The translations under genes and the position numbers were made by a program. From NCBI RefSeq assembly GCF_015645465.1, contig NZ_JADOEL010000010.1:62001-126000 (forward strand): a stretch of DNA of 64,000 nucleotides, read 5' to 3'. The DNA comes from Herminiimonas contaminans. GTDB lineage: Bacteria; Pseudomonadota; Gammaproteobacteria; Burkholderiales; Burkholderiaceae_D. A model generated the notes under the pieces. That model did not search any database and was not told the origin of the DNA. It was given only the letters and a program-made list of their open reading frames with translations. Shown piece by piece: positions 26,532-36,047 of the stretch (within the stretch, counting starts at the first letter, position 1; each line of letters begins with the position of its first letter).

Positions 26532-27932
26532 TCACCTAATAGTTACCCAACTGAGCGGGTCAAACGCACGGCCTTGGTGCCGCATTTCAAAGTATAAACC
26601 TGATTGCTCATTGCCGCCGCTATTACCTGTGCTGGCAATGACGTCGCCGGATTTGACGGTGTCGCCAGCGTGTTTTAGCACGGATTGATTATTGCCGTAA
26701 ATCGTCATGTACTGCCCGCCGTGGTCAACAATGATCAAATTGCCAAATCCGCGCAGCCATTCCGCAAAAACGACGCGACCAGCTGCCACTGCCTTGACTT
26801 CGCTGCCTTCCTCGGCGCGTATGAACAAGCCTTTCCAGCTTGGGCCGTCGCCCCGTTTGCTGCCGAATTTGGCGACCAGGTCACCGCGTACCGGCAGGCG
26901 CAAACGTCCGCGCAGAGCGGCAAACGCTCCGTCTTGGACGCCAGCGTCAGGTGTGAGTTCATTGCGCGCCAGGGTTTTGCTTGGCGGTTCGTCGTCTTCT
27001 ATCGCGTCCGGATTGCTGATTTTGCCGTTGGCGGTACGGTCAGGCGTATTGCGGGTTTTGGCCTGCGCCTGGCGTTTTTCACGTTCGGCCTGGGCGCGTG
27101 CAATGCGTTCCTGGCGGCGCTTTTCGGCTGCGGCGGCTTCGGCTTTACGCTGTTCCTGGATTAATACGGCCAGCTTGTCGACCAGGCTGGAGAGACGACG
27201 CTCGTCACGTTCGATGGCACCGACTTCTTTGCGCTGCGCCGTTAATTTGCTGGAAAGTTGTGCCAGCAGGGCGGAACGCTGGGTTTTTTCCTTTTGCAGG
27301 ATGGCATGCTGTTCGCGTGCTTCGGTGGCGATTTCATCCAGTTCCTGCTTGGCATTTTGTACTTCAGCCTGGTTTTCTTCGATCGCAGCCAGGTTGGCGC
27401 GCAGTGATTCGATCAGGCTTGCCTGCGCGCGCGAGACATAGCCCATGTATTGCAACTCGCGGTTGATGCGGTTCGGGTTATCACCTGAAAGCAGCAGTTT
27501 GATGCGGTCTTCATTGCCAGCCACGTATTGCTCACGCAGCAGCTTGGCCAGCTGGGTTTGCTGGGCGTCGACAATTTTCTGCAGCGCTGCTTGTTGCTTC
27601 GATAACTCACCGAGCTTGGCTTCGGTTTGTCTTTGCTCCTGCGCCAGGTCGTTCAGATTGCGTTTGGCGTCGGAAATGGCTTCTTCCGACTGGGCCAGCG
27701 CGTCGGCGGCATAGCTTTTGGCGGTTTCGGTCTTGTCTATGCTGCGTTTCAGCGTGTTGAGCTTTTGGCGCAGGTCGGCGCGTTCGGTTTCGGCAATCTT
27801 CTTTTGTTTGCTGCGGTCGGTCGCTTTTTGCGCGTGGGCGTAATCGGCCAGGCTGAAGCACAGTGCCAGGGCGGAGAGGGCGGCAAAAATGCGCATGCCC
27901 GTGCGGCCTGGCTGGTGCTGGCTGACGGGCAT
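26532..27932 (-). CDS. envC: Murein hydrolase activator EnvC-like
   Basis: An EnvC-type protein (466 residues from ATG 27932): signal peptide, long coiled coil (about 35-250, many Gln/Glu/Lys heptads), a basic linker and a C-terminal LytM domain. The metal ligands of active M23 peptidases are missing: the HxxxD site reads KGLFIRAEEG and the HxH site reads GLYFEMR. It should therefore activate amidases rather than cut glycan peptides itself. ATGs at 27896 or a GTG at 27974 are alternative starts. It lies between gpmA and ctpA. Confidence 0.88.
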   Translation of the reverse strand: MPVSQHQPGRTGMRIFAALSALALCFSLADYAHAQKATDRSKQKKIAETERADLRQKLNTLKRSIDKTETAKSYAADALAQSEEAISDAKRNLNDLAQEQRQTEAKLGELSKQQAALQKIVDAQQTQLAKLLREQYVAGNEDRIKLLLSGDNPNRINRELQYMGYVSRAQASLIESLRANLAAIEENQAEVQNAKQELDEIATEAREQHAILQKEKTQRSALLAQLSSKLTAQRKEVGAIERDERRLSSLVDKLAVLIQEQRKAEAAAAEKRRQERIARAQAEREKRQAQAKTRNTPDRTANGKISNPDAIEDDEPPSKTLARNELTPDAGVQDGAFAALRGRLRLPVRGDLVAKFGSKRGDGPSWKGLFIRAEEGSEVKAVAAGRVVFAEWLRGFGNLIIVDHGGQYMTIYGNNQSVLKHAGDTVKSGDVIASTGNSGGNEQSGLYFEMRHQGRAFDPLSWVTIR

Positions 27933-27979
27933 GGCAGATTTGCTGTTAGTGCGTGTTAGCAATGAAATGAGCACTGCGA

Positions 27980-28726
27980 TTACTTGCTTGGTCCATGGCT
28001 GGCGGCGGCCTGGACAGCTGCCTGCAGTGATTCCTGGTCGCCCAGGTAGTAATGTCGTATCGGTTTCAGGTTTTCGTCCAGTTCATAGACGATAGGACGG
28101 CCGTTTGGAATACTGAGTGAGACGATGTCCTGGTCGCTGATATCGTCGAGTATCTTGATCAGCGCGCGCAGGCTGTTGCCGTGAGCAGAAATGATGATTT
28201 GTTTGCCGGCACGTATCGAAGGCACGATGGTGTCGTTCCAGTACGGTTCCACGCGCAGCAAGGTGTCTTTCAGGCATTCGCCCAGCGGAATTTGTTCGCG
28301 CTGCAGATGGGCGTAGCGTGGATCATCAAACATGGTACGAGGATCGTCTTCCGCCAGGTGTTTCGGCGGGATGTCATAGCTGCGACGCCATTGTAAAACC
28401 TGGTCGGCACCGTATTTCTCAGCTGTTTCGGCCTTGTTCATGCCTTGCAGCGCGCCGTAATGGCGTTCGTTCAGGTGCCAGTCGCAGACTACCGGTATCC
28501 ACATCAAATCCATCTCGTCGAGCGCAATCCAGAGGGTGCGGATGGCGCGTTTGAGGACGGAGGAATAGGCCAGATCAAACGTAAAGCCTGCTTCACGCAG
28601 CAATACACCAGCATGTTTGGCTTCGTTGCGACCTTTTTCCGTCAAGTCGACATCGGCCCAGCCGGTGAAGCGGTTATCGAGGTTCCATGTGGACTCGCCG
28701 TGGCGCATCAATACGATTTTGTACAT
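27980..28726 (-). CDS. gpmA: 2,3-bisphosphoglycerate-dependent phosphoglycerate mutase
   Basis: This glycolytic enzyme interconverts 3- and 2-phosphoglycerate. The 248-residue protein has the phosphohistidine motif [10 protein letters not shown] (7-16), the [21 protein letters not shown] stretch, and the second histidine in [12 protein letters not shown]. Length is normal for the dPGM family. It heads an operon with envC and ctpA, an order frequent in proteobacteria, and is divergent from the rhodanese gene. Confidence 0.96.
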   Translation of the reverse strand: MYKIVLMRHGESTWNLDNRFTGWADVDLTEKGRNEAKHAGVLLREAGFTFDLAYSSVLKRAIRTLWIALDEMDLMWIPVVCDWHLNERHYGALQGMNKAETAEKYGADQVLQWRRSYDIPPKHLAEDDPRTMFDDPRYAHLQREQIPLGECLKDTLLRVEPYWNDTIVPSIRAGKQIIISAHGNSLRALIKILDDISDQDIVSLSIPNGRPIVYELDENLKPIRHYYLGDQESLQAAVQAAASHGPSK

Positions 28727-28796
28727 GGTTCAATTAGATAATTAATGGTTTTTTGATGCAAAATGCCGAATCCGAATTGTATTCGGTCTTCTATTT

Positions 28797-28802
28797 TATA
28801 AT
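28797..28802 (+). promoter_or_regulatory. Candidate -10 box for the rhodanese-grxC-secB operon
   Basis: An exact TATAAT sits 30 nt before the GTG start of the rhodanese gene. The best -35 match (TTGTAT at 28777) is spaced only 14 nt away, so the -35 assignment is poor. Confidence 0.35.
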
Positions 28803-28832
28803 GCGAACACTCTTTCAACTAATTGGATCACC

Positions 28833-29234
28833 GTGAAATTCTTCCTTGATAACATTTTCCTCATCGGTATTATCATTTTGTCCGGCGGCGCTTTGGTCGC
28901 GCATACCCTGCAACGCGTAGGTGCAAAAGTTACCGCATTGCAAGCAACCCAAATCATTAACCAGGGCAAAACACTGGTCCTGGACGTGCGTTCCGCGGCT
29001 GATTTCGCAGCTGGCCACATCCGCGATGCGAAAAACATCCCATTGAAAGAATTGAAAGGTCGCGTGGCGGAATTGGAAAAATTCAAAGGCCGCCCGGTGA
29101 TCGTCGTCTGCAACAAGGGCTTGCAATCGAACAAAGCAACCGCACTTTTGAAAAAAGAAGGCTACGCCGAAGCCGTTAGTTTACTCGGTGGGCAGGATGC
29201 TTGGCAATCGCAAGGCCTGCCGGTCACAAAGTAA
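28833..29234 (+). CDS. Membrane-anchored rhodanese-like protein
   Basis: The 133-residue protein has an N-terminal membrane helix (about 5-25) and a rhodanese domain (about 35-130; VLDVRSAADFAAGHIRDAKNIPL). The active-site cysteine is in VVCNKGLQSNKA. It is probably a thiosulfate or persulfide sulfurtransferase at the inner membrane, like YibN. It starts with GTG. It precedes grxC and secB, the same order seen in many beta- and gammaproteobacteria. Confidence 0.88.
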   Translation: MKFFLDNIFLIGIIILSGGALVAHTLQRVGAKVTALQATQIINQGKTLVLDVRSAADFAAGHIRDAKNIPLKELKGRVAELEKFKGRPVIVVCNKGLQSNKATALLKKEGYAEAVSLLGGQDAWQSQGLPVTK

Positions 29235-29246
29235 GAAGGAGTAATG

Positions 29247-29510
29247 ATGACTGCGCATGTAGTGATGTATAGCACCGGAGTTTGCCCTTATTGCACGATG
29301 GCAGAACGCCTGCTGACCGCCAAAGGCATCTCGAATATCGAAAAAATCCGTGTCGACCTTGATCCGGCGCAACGTGCTGCCATGATGGAAAAGACCGGCC
29401 GCCGTACCGTGCCGCAAATTTATGTGGGCGAGACCCATGTCGGCGGTTTTGACGATTTGAACGCGCTTGAGCGCCAGGGCAAGCTGGACGCCTTGCTGCA
29501 AAGCGCGTAA
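29247..29510 (+). CDS. grxC: Glutaredoxin 3
   Basis: An 87-residue class I glutaredoxin with the dithiol active site CPYC (about 11-14) and the glutathione-binding TVPQIYVGETHVGGFDDL. It reduces protein and small-molecule disulfides with glutathione. Two ATGs occur in tandem (29244 and 29247); the second is preferred because it is five nt from AGGAG. It lies 12 nt after the rhodanese gene. Confidence 0.94.
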   Translation: MTAHVVMYSTGVCPYCTMAERLLTAKGISNIEKIRVDLDPAQRAAMMEKTGRRTVPQIYVGETHVGGFDDLNALERQGKLDALLQSA

Positions 29511-29542
29511 GCGTATAAATTCTTTTATTTGCAAGTAAGCAG

Positions 29543-29564
29543 GAGGGGTGATCCCCTCTTTATC
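29543..29564 (+). terminator. Possible short terminator between grxC and secB
   Basis: GAGGGG (29543-29548) and CCCCTC (29553-29558) flank a TGAT loop and are followed by TTTATCT. The stem is only 6 bp and lies 32 nt after grxC, so it may be partial, allowing read-through into secB. Confidence 0.45.
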
Positions 29565-29585
29565 TAATCCTATTGAAAGTGCTTC

Positions 29586-30080
29586 ATGGCTGACGAAAAT
29601 CTGCAACCTTTATTCCAGATCCAACGTGTTTACCTGAAAGATCTGTCGCTCGAACAACCGAATTCCCCAGCCATCTTCCTGGAACAGGAGCAGCCAAATA
29701 TTGAAGTCGCCGTAGATGTAGGCGCACAACCGCTGGCCGAAGGCATCTTCGAGTCGACCGTCACGATTACCGTTACTGCGAAAATTGCAGACAAGACTGC
29801 GTTCCTGGTTGAAGGCAAACAAGCTGGTATTTTCGAAATCCGCAACATCCCTGACGAACAACTGGACCCACTGCTCGGCATCGGTTGCCCGAACGTGATT
29901 TATCCATACCTGCGTGCAAATATCGCTGATGTGATTACCCGTGCCGGTTTCCCGCCAGTACACCTGAGCGAAATCAATTTTGAAGCGTTTTACCAGCAAC
30001 GTCTGGAAGCCCTGGCCAAGCAGCAAGCTGAAAGCAGCCCCGGCATCGTGATGGCAGACGGTTCGGCAGCAAGACACTAA
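29586..30080 (+). CDS. secB: Protein-export chaperone SecB
   Basis: SecB holds preproteins unfolded and delivers them to SecA. The 164-residue protein starts [24 protein letters not shown] and carries the conserved [38 protein letters not shown]-type core (about 98-135). The C-terminus is variable. Length is typical. It lies in the rhodanese-grxC-secB-SH3-gpsA gene run. Confidence 0.96.
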   Translation: MADENLQPLFQIQRVYLKDLSLEQPNSPAIFLEQEQPNIEVAVDVGAQPLAEGIFESTVTITVTAKIADKTAFLVEGKQAGIFEIRNIPDEQLDPLLGIGCPNVIYPYLRANIADVITRAGFPPVHLSEINFEAFYQQRLEALAKQQAESSPGIVMADGSAARH

Positions 30081-30093
30081 GTTTTCAATTTGC

Positions 30094-30124
30094 CTGCAGC
30101 GTGCGTTGCCGAACGCACCTGCAG
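30094..30124 (+). other. Stem-loop between secB and the SH3 gene
   Basis: CTGCAG-C-GTGCGTT (30094-30107) pairs with AACGCAC-CTGCAG (30112-30124) around a GCCG loop, 13 bp with one bulge. No T run follows, so it is more likely an mRNA processing or stability hairpin than a terminator. Confidence 0.5.
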
Positions 30125-30151
30125 CGCGCCAGACTCTCCCTAAGGTGATTT

Positions 30152-30601
30152 ATGAAATGGTCCGCCCCGTTTATTCCTGTTTTGCTGGTGACCATGCTGG
30201 GTACGAGTGCCGCGTATGCGGTTGAGTACAAATCCGTAGGTAACAATCCTGCTGTGCTGTACAACGCGCCGACCGAAAAAGGTCGCAAAGTGTTTGTCGC
30301 GCCGCGTGGCATGCCGGTCGAAGTTGTACTGACGCAGACTGGCTGGAGCAAAGTGCGTGACGTTGCAGGCGACCTGGCCTGGGTAGAAGCGAAGGCCTTA
30401 AGTTCGAAACGCAATGTGGTCGTGACGGCCGCCAATCTCAAGCTGCATGCAGCAGCAGAAGATGCATCCGCTGTGGTGGCAACAGCCGACAAAGGAGTGT
30501 TGCTGGAGCTGGTCGCGCCACCTGCTGCGGGCTGGGTCAAGCTCAAGCATCGTGATGGGCAGACCGGTTTTGCCAAATCCAGTGAAGTGTGGGGCGAGTA
30601 A
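30152..30601 (+). CDS. Secreted bacterial SH3-domain protein
   Basis: A 149-residue protein with a signal peptide (about 1-23, ending AYA) and two SH3-like repeats (about 25-85 and 88-149), each with the pattern of a beta-rich wall-binding domain ([57 protein letters not shown]). It may bind peptidoglycan. It lies eight nt before gpsA. Confidence 0.8.
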   Translation: MKWSAPFIPVLLVTMLGTSAAYAVEYKSVGNNPAVLYNAPTEKGRKVFVAPRGMPVEVVLTQTGWSKVRDVAGDLAWVEAKALSSKRNVVVTAANLKLHAAAEDASAVVATADKGVLLELVAPPAAGWVKLKHRDGQTGFAKSSEVWGE

Positions 30602-30608
30602 GCGCCGC

Positions 30609-31604
30609 ATGAATATTTCTATACTAGGCGCAGGTGCATGGGGTACGGCTTTGGCGATGTCGCTGGCCGAACGTCATAGCGTCATGTTGTGGGGCCGCGA
30701 TGCAGGCGTAATGCAGGCGGCACAAGAGGCACGCGAGAACGTGGCCTATCTGCCTGGTTTCCGTTTCCCTGACAGCCTCCTGCTCGGTTCCGATCTGGAT
30801 GCCGCGATAGCGCATGTGGGCAGCGATGGCTTGCTGATCGTGGCAACTTCGCTGGCTGGCTTGCGGCCGTTGACGACGCAATTGCGGGCCTATGCCATCC
30901 CGAATCTGGTCTGGCTGTGCAAAGGCTTCGAAGAAAAAACACATTTATTGCCGCATCAAATCGTGCATGAAATTCTCGGTGATGCGGTTCCTGCTGGCGC
31001 CTTGTCCGGACCTTCGTTTGCGCAGGAAGTGGCGCGTGGTTTGCCGTGCGCGCTGGCGATTGCATCGGATAGCGCCACCTTGCGTGAGCGTGTGGTGCAA
31101 GTCGTGCACAGCCCGGCCATACGCATATACGCGACCGATGATTTGACAGGTGTCGAAGTCGGTGGCGCAGTAAAGAATGTCCTGGCGATTGCCACCGGCA
31201 TCATTGATGGCCTCGGCCTTGGTCTGAATGCACGTGCTGCTTTGATTACACGCGGCCTGGCCGAGATCACGCGCCTCGGCGTGGCGCTGGGTGGACGTGC
31301 TGAAACCTTTAATGGCCTGGCGGGTATGGGTGATCTGATCCTGACCTGTACCGGTGATTTATCGCGTAATCGTAAAGTCGGACTCGGCCTTGCCGCAGGC
31401 AAGAAGCTGGCGCAGATTGTGACTGAACTGGGGCACGTGGCTGAAGGTGTGCGTTGTGCGCAAGCAGTGCGTGAGCTGGCACGGGAGCACGGCGTTGATA
31501 TGCCGATAGCGGATGCGGTAGCGGGAGTACTATTTGACGGCGACTCGCCGCGTGACACGGTCAAGCGTTTGCTGTCCCGCGATCCACGCGATGAAATCGC
31601 CTGA
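30609..31604 (+). CDS. gpsA: Glycerol-3-phosphate dehydrogenase [NAD(P)+]
   Basis: GpsA makes sn-glycerol 3-phosphate for phospholipid synthesis. The 331-residue protein begins [19 protein letters not shown] with the Rossmann GAGAWG, and has the conserved [17 protein letters not shown] and catalytic-lysine region [14 protein letters not shown], then [17 protein letters not shown] 30609 is chosen as the family start; the frame upstream belongs to the SH3 gene in another frame. Confidence 0.95.
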   Translation: MNISILGAGAWGTALAMSLAERHSVMLWGRDAGVMQAAQEARENVAYLPGFRFPDSLLLGSDLDAAIAHVGSDGLLIVATSLAGLRPLTTQLRAYAIPNLVWLCKGFEEKTHLLPHQIVHEILGDAVPAGALSGPSFAQEVARGLPCALAIASDSATLRERVVQVVHSPAIRIYATDDLTGVEVGGAVKNVLAIATGIIDGLGLGLNARAALITRGLAEITRLGVALGGRAETFNGLAGMGDLILTCTGDLSRNRKVGLGLAAGKKLAQIVTELGHVAEGVRCAQAVRELAREHGVDMPIADAVAGVLFDGDSPRDTVKRLLSRDPRDEIA

Positions 31605-31666
31605 AGCATCAGCCAACCCCTGGCTTGTTCTGCGGTAGTGCCGTCCGGCGCTGCCCGCTTTTCCCC

Positions 31667-31996
31667 TCAATGCTGCAAGAGCAGCGTCAATAAAACCGAC
31701 GAGTCTTCCAGCGCATGCAGCGAATGTTTCTCGCCACCTGCCAGATACACCAGTTCACCGGCGCGCAGGGTTTGCGTGGATTGATGTGCGTGTAGCTCGA
31801 TTGCGCCTTCCAGGCACTGAATAGTGACCGCGCCCGGAACCGAGTGCTCGGGCATGCCTTTGCCGCATGGCAGTACCAGGCGCATCAATTCGAGTTGCGG
31901 GGTTTTGAACAAGGCGTTCGAGACGGAGCTGGAGATGCGGGTGCCGAGTGGGCGTATATCGATCAACTGGCCGGATGTTGCATGCGGTAGAGCCAT
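31667..31996 (-). CDS. Small single-domain cupin
   Basis: A 109-residue cupin-fold protein, with the first cupin motif-like stretch PCGKGMPEHSVPGAVTIQCLEGAIEL and the second LVYLAGGEKHSLHALEDSSVLLTLLL. The metal ligands in the first motif are reduced to one clear histidine. Substrate is unknown; similar small cupins are often described as regulatory or metal-binding. It converges with gpsA and is monocistronic. Confidence 0.72.
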   Translation of the reverse strand: MALPHATSGQLIDIRPLGTRISSSVSNALFKTPQLELMRLVLPCGKGMPEHSVPGAVTIQCLEGAIELHAHQSTQTLRAGELVYLAGGEKHSLHALEDSSVLLTLLLQH

Positions 31997-32145
31997 AATG
32001 TTCTCCTCTAGCTGTTGTCACGTGTGTTACGAGTAACGAGCGTCCCGCATTTGTTATAACAAACAAAACGGACAGGAGCAATCGGCAAACTTATTGTCGA
32101 TAGATTCAGTCGGGTATTTGCTGTTGCCCGCGGATGCTGGGCGGC

Positions 32146-32346
32146 TTATTTTTCTTCCGGTTCTGACAACTTGGTTTGCAGCAAACGTTTCAATTCTTGC
32201 CGTTGTCCGGAAATGGATTTCTGATGCGGGCCGCCGACACGCTGCTTGGCGGCGAGTGCGACGTGATTGCGCGGTTTCAGCGCTTTTTGCGAGGGCTCTA
32301 TGCGTATCGTGAGCTTTTGTCGTTTCGCGAGTGCTTTATTGGCCAT
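32146..32346 (-). CDS. Small basic hypothetical protein
   Basis: A 66-residue basic protein with no signal peptide. Its middle has a KPRNHVALAAKQRVGGPHQKS stretch that recalls small basic proteins seen beside housekeeping genes in proteobacteria, but I cannot name a family with confidence. There is no clear ribosome binding site. It sits 12 nt after the hslU terminator hairpin on the same strand. Confidence 0.55.
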   Translation of the reverse strand: MANKALAKRQKLTIRIEPSQKALKPRNHVALAAKQRVGGPHQKSISGQRQELKRLLQTKLSEPEEK

Positions 32347-32352
32347 GATGTA

Positions 32353-32384
32353 AATAAGGCCCGCGCGGGTAATCCATGCGGGCC
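32353..32384 (-). terminator. Rho-independent terminator of hslU
   Basis: GGCCCGC (32358-32364) pairs with GCGGGCC (32378-32384). On the minus strand TTATTT follows. It lies just after the hslU stop. Confidence 0.75.
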
Positions 32385-32390
32385 CTCATC

Positions 32391-33740
32391 TTACAAGACG
32401 TAACGTGACAAATCTTCATTCACTGACAATGCGCCCAGTCTTTCATCTACATAAGCTGCAGTAATCGCCAGCGTTTGTTCCGGGCTGTCGGTCGCGGAAA
32501 ATGAAATTTCTTCCAGTAATTTTTCCATCACGGTGTACAGGCGACGTGCGCCTATGTTTTCCGTTTTTTCGTTGACCGAGTAGGCGATTTCCGCCATGCG
32601 CTTGATACCGTCCGGCGCGAACTCTATCTTCACGCCTTCAGTGCCGAGCAATGCTTCGTATTGCTTGGTCAGGCAGGCATCAGTGCTGGTCAGGATGCGC
32701 TCAAAGTCTGCGATTGACAACGATTCCAGTTCGACGCGGATAGGGAAACGTCCCTGCAGTTCCGGGATCAGGTCTGACGGTTTGGCCAGATGGAAGGCGC
32801 CGGACGCGATGAACAGGATGTGGTCAGTCTTGATCATGCCGTACTTTGTGTTGACGGTTGTCCCTTCGACCAGTGGCAGCAAGTCGCGTTGCACACCGGC
32901 GCGCGAAACATCAGCGCCGCCGTTTTCCGAACGGGTGGCGATCTTGTCGATTTCATCGAGGAAGACGATGCCGTTCTGCTCAACGTTGGTGATGGCTTTC
33001 TGCTTGAGCTCATCTTCGTTGACCAGCTTGCCCGCTTCTTCTTCGATCAGCAGCTTCATCGCTTCCTTGATCTTGACCTTGCGCGCCTTTTTGCGTGTGC
33101 CGCCTACACCTGAAAACATGGATTTGATTTGCTCGGTCATTTCTTCCATGCCCGGTGGTGCCATGATTTCCATGCTCGGGCCAGCTTCGGCCAATTCGAT
33201 TTCGATCTCGGTATCGTCCAGCGTGCCTTCACGCAAACGCTTGCGGAAAGTCTGGCGAGTCGCATTGCCGCTGGCATTGCTGTCCGGCGTGCTGCCTGAC
33301 GACGATGGGTGGAAGCCGAAGTCGCGCGCCGGTGGCACCAGGATGTCGATGATGCGGTCTTCTGCGGCATCTTCGGCACGTGCGCGTACCTTGCGGGTTT
33401 CTGCTTCGCGGGTTTGCTTGATGCCGATGTCGATCAGGTCACGGATGATGGTGTCGACGTCACGGCCGACATAACCGACTTCGGTGAATTTGGTCGCTTC
33501 GATTTTGATGAAAGGCGCATCTGCCAGTTTGGCCAGGCGACGCGCGATTTCAGTTTTACCGACGCCGGTCGGGCCTATCATCAGGATGTTCTTAGGCGTG
33601 ATTTCGTGACGCAAAGGCTCGGCAACCTGCTGACGACGCCAGCGGTTGCGCAGTGCGATCGCGACGGCGCGTTTGGCGCGGCCTTGTCCGACGACATGTT
33701 TATCGAGCTCTGAAACGATTTCCTTCGGTGTCATATTCAT
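32391..33740 (-). CDS. hslU: ATP-dependent protease ATPase subunit HslU
   Basis: HslU unfolds substrates and feeds them to the HslV peptidase. The 449-residue AAA+ protein begins [19 protein letters not shown], has Walker [10 protein letters not shown], the pore-loop [10 protein letters not shown], an I-domain (about 105-240) and Walker [12 protein letters not shown]. The C-terminal SRYVL tail inserts into HslV. It lies 59 nt downstream of hslV, in the usual order. Confidence 0.96.
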   Translation of the reverse strand: MNMTPKEIVSELDKHVVGQGRAKRAVAIALRNRWRRQQVAEPLRHEITPKNILMIGPTGVGKTEIARRLAKLADAPFIKIEATKFTEVGYVGRDVDTIIRDLIDIGIKQTREAETRKVRARAEDAAEDRIIDILVPPARDFGFHPSSSGSTPDSNASGNATRQTFRKRLREGTLDDTEIEIELAEAGPSMEIMAPPGMEEMTEQIKSMFSGVGGTRKKARKVKIKEAMKLLIEEEAGKLVNEDELKQKAITNVEQNGIVFLDEIDKIATRSENGGADVSRAGVQRDLLPLVEGTTVNTKYGMIKTDHILFIASGAFHLAKPSDLIPELQGRFPIRVELESLSIADFERILTSTDACLTKQYEALLGTEGVKIEFAPDGIKRMAEIAYSVNEKTENIGARRLYTVMEKLLEEISFSATDSPEQTLAITAAYVDERLGALSVNEDLSRYVL

Positions 33741-33799
33741 GATGTTTTTCGCAAAATTTACAGGGTGCGTATTAACGTATTCGGTCTGCGCTGCGGATA

Positions 33800-34336
33800 T
33801 TAATCCAGCGTTTCTATGATGTGCGACAGGTTGGTGTAGATGCAGAGTTCACCCGCGATGGTCAGTGATTTTTTGACGATGTCTGCGGGAGACAAATCGG
33901 TGTTTTCCTGCAGTGCCTTGGCCGCCGATTGTGCGTAAGTACCGCCGGAGCCGATCGCGCCTATGCCGTCGTTCGGTTCGAGTACGTCGCCATTGCCGGT
34001 AATAATGAGGGTAGTTTCTTTATCTGCAACCAGCAGCATCGCTTCCAGGCGGCGCAGCATGCGGTCGGTACGCCAGTCCTTGGCCAGTTCGACCGAGGCG
34101 CGCATCAGATGGCCCTGATGCTTTTCCAGCTTGCTTTCAAAACGTTCCAGCAGGGTGAAGGCATCGGCGGTACCGCCTGCGAAGCCGACCAGTACTTTGC
34201 CGTTGTAGACCTTGCGCACTTTACGCGCAGTGCCTTTCATGACGATATTGCCTAATGTGACCTGGCCATCGCCACCGAGTGCAACAATGTTGCCGCGACG
34301 TACTGACAGGATGGTGGTGCCGTGAAATTGTTCCAT
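33800..34336 (-). CDS. hslV: ATP-dependent protease peptidase subunit HslV
   Basis: The 178-residue N-terminal nucleophile hydrolase forms the proteolytic core of HslUV. From ATG 34336 the protein begins [15 protein letters not shown]; the catalytic threonine is T7 after a six-residue propeptide that must be removed. GDGQVTLGN and [12 protein letters not shown] are family motifs. The frame extends to 34453 but with no similarity there. Confidence 0.95.
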   Translation of the reverse strand: MEQFHGTTILSVRRGNIVALGGDGQVTLGNIVMKGTARKVRKVYNGKVLVGFAGGTADAFTLLERFESKLEKHQGHLMRASVELAKDWRTDRMLRRLEAMLLVADKETTLIITGNGDVLEPNDGIGAIGSGGTYAQSAAKALQENTDLSPADIVKKSLTIAGELCIYTNLSHIIETLD

Positions 34337-34458
34337 GCTTGCCTCTGAAATGAAGTGCCGAGCTGATGAATAATCGCGCCTTGCGCGGAGATTCATGAAA
34401 AAGTGGGGGCGGCCTGAGCGATTACAAGTCGAAATTGTGCCGCATACGGGCACGGATT

Positions 34459-35868
34459 TCAGTTTTTACGGGGGACGATGCGTACGCTGTCGGTCATGCC
34501 CATGACATTACACAATGCCACGATGAAGTGGTTCGGGCTATGCAATTCTATGGTTTTGCCACTGCTGATCAGCGGCATCAGGTCACCGAACAGGCGTCCG
34601 GCGGCGTTGAAATCCATGCGTGTGAGCTGGCTGCAGTCGAGGATGACCGGGTTATGCGTATGTGCATAAGCGGCAATATTCTGCCCCAAGGTATCGCTGC
34701 GCGCGTCTATCAGGACCGGCATCACGAAATGATCGCTGCTGGTTTCGTCGGCTGCCGCTGTCTCTTCGTGATCCGTTGTTACTTTGTCTTGTGGCGATAC
34801 AAAGGCAGGCGGCGACACTTCAAAGGTGATGCAGTAATCGATGCTGCGCTCTTCAAAGTCGGCTTCACGGTTCAACAGGCGCAATACTTCCAGCAGTAGT
34901 AGCCACGGTGCTTCGGTTTCATCGCGGCGGCCGACCAGCAGGATGGCCTGGATTTTTTCCGCCAGCTCCGGTGCGCCGACCAGTATCAGTTTGTGTCCGG
35001 ATTTTTGCAGACGCTTCAGTATATTCAGCAGCAGGCCACAGCCAACCGGATCGACCTGCGTGACACGTGCAAATTCCAGCTTGAGCACAGGGCTCATTTC
35101 GGCCAGGTTTTTGATGCGTTCCAGTTGCTTGATAATCCCGGCGTCGAGTTTGGCCGGGAAGGCGATGCTGGGGATGGTGTTATTGCGTGCCACCGGTGCC
35201 TGACTGTTTTCAGCGCTGCCACCTACACGCCACGTCGGTGGTGACATTTCGAATTTGTTGGCAAATTCTATCGACAGGTTTTCAAATAAATCGCGTTGGC
35301 CGGTGACCTGGTACAGGTCGAACAACATGCCCCATACCGTTAATCGGGCCTCACCAGATGAGTCTTCGGCGATGGCATTGAGCAGTACCGGTTCTATCAG
35401 GTCAGTCTGGCCGTTGGCAAACAGGATGGCGGCTTCTTCTATGGCCAGCGGAGCTTCTGATTTGGAAATGGCGACCGGGCCGATGACGGTTTCTGCGCCG
35501 AGCAGGAAGGCGGTACTGGCACCCATGATGTCGGGCAGCATCGAGGGCTGGCCCAGATGGGTTGCGGTGTCAGGGACTTTGGTGGCCTGGGTATCGGGGC
35601 TGCGGACGTTGGTGTTGAGGAATTGGCTGGCAGGCCCGGGCATGGTGTTGCCGCTGAAGGGCAGCGGCTTGACGAATTCCGATGACATTTCTGATTCGAT
35701 GGCATCGATTTTCATCGCAGTGGCGTGTGCCGCCATGCGCTGTACGTAGTCGTTTTCGTTTTTTGCCTGGACGCGCGAGTCTTCGCGTTTCTTTTGCGAA
35801 GATTCCGCCTCAGTCGGCTTGCGAGCCGGCTGTTTATCCTTCTTGCCAAAGAGCGAGAAAATCCCCAC
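34459..35868 (-). CDS. Protein with two STAS-like domains
   Basis: A 469-residue cytoplasmic protein starting at GTG 35868, which follows AGGA at five nt. The N-terminal 200 residues are low-complexity and helical, with a basic [10 protein letters not shown] start. A STAS-like domain (about 230-310; [45 protein letters not shown]) and a second (about 390-465; [23 protein letters not shown]) are present. The family is seen in Burkholderiales but has no known function. It lies upstream of hslVU on the same strand. Confidence 0.75.
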   Translation of the reverse strand: MGIFSLFGKKDKQPARKPTEAESSQKKREDSRVQAKNENDYVQRMAAHATAMKIDAIESEMSSEFVKPLPFSGNTMPGPASQFLNTNVRSPDTQATKVPDTATHLGQPSMLPDIMGASTAFLLGAETVIGPVAISKSEAPLAIEEAAILFANGQTDLIEPVLLNAIAEDSSGEARLTVWGMLFDLYQVTGQRDLFENLSIEFANKFEMSPPTWRVGGSAENSQAPVARNNTIPSIAFPAKLDAGIIKQLERIKNLAEMSPVLKLEFARVTQVDPVGCGLLLNILKRLQKSGHKLILVGAPELAEKIQAILLVGRRDETEAPWLLLLEVLRLLNREADFEERSIDYCITFEVSPPAFVSPQDKVTTDHEETAAADETSSDHFVMPVLIDARSDTLGQNIAAYAHTHNPVILDCSQLTRMDFNAAGRLFGDLMPLISSGKTIELHSPNHFIVALCNVMGMTDSVRIVPRKN

Positions 35869-35983
35869 GTCTATCCTGGTAAGCAATGGCGTGCAATTCT
35901 GAGGAGCACGTCAAGTTGTAAGAGGCCTCTTTCGAGGCGGCACCAAAAAATCTGCTTAAAGGTAACACAGGTTAGCAGTAAGC

Positions 35984-36031
35984 GACCTGCCGATGAGGGC
36001 AGGTCACTAGTGTAGCCAAAATTCAGGCTAC
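35984..36031 (-). other. Paired hairpins after the TonB receptor gene
   Basis: GACCTGCC/GGCAGGTC (35984-35991 with 35998-36005) and GTAGCC/GGCTAC (36012-36017 with 36026-36031) lie just after the TonB-receptor stop. No T run follows, so they are weak candidates for transcript 3' ends. Confidence 0.4.
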
Positions 36032-36047
36032 CGCGATACAAAACGGC

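Noticed and set aside
26532-27932. The EnvC-like protein as an active M23 endopeptidase
   Set aside because: The zinc ligands are replaced (KGLFIRAEEG and GLYFEMR), which fits the non-catalytic activator class.
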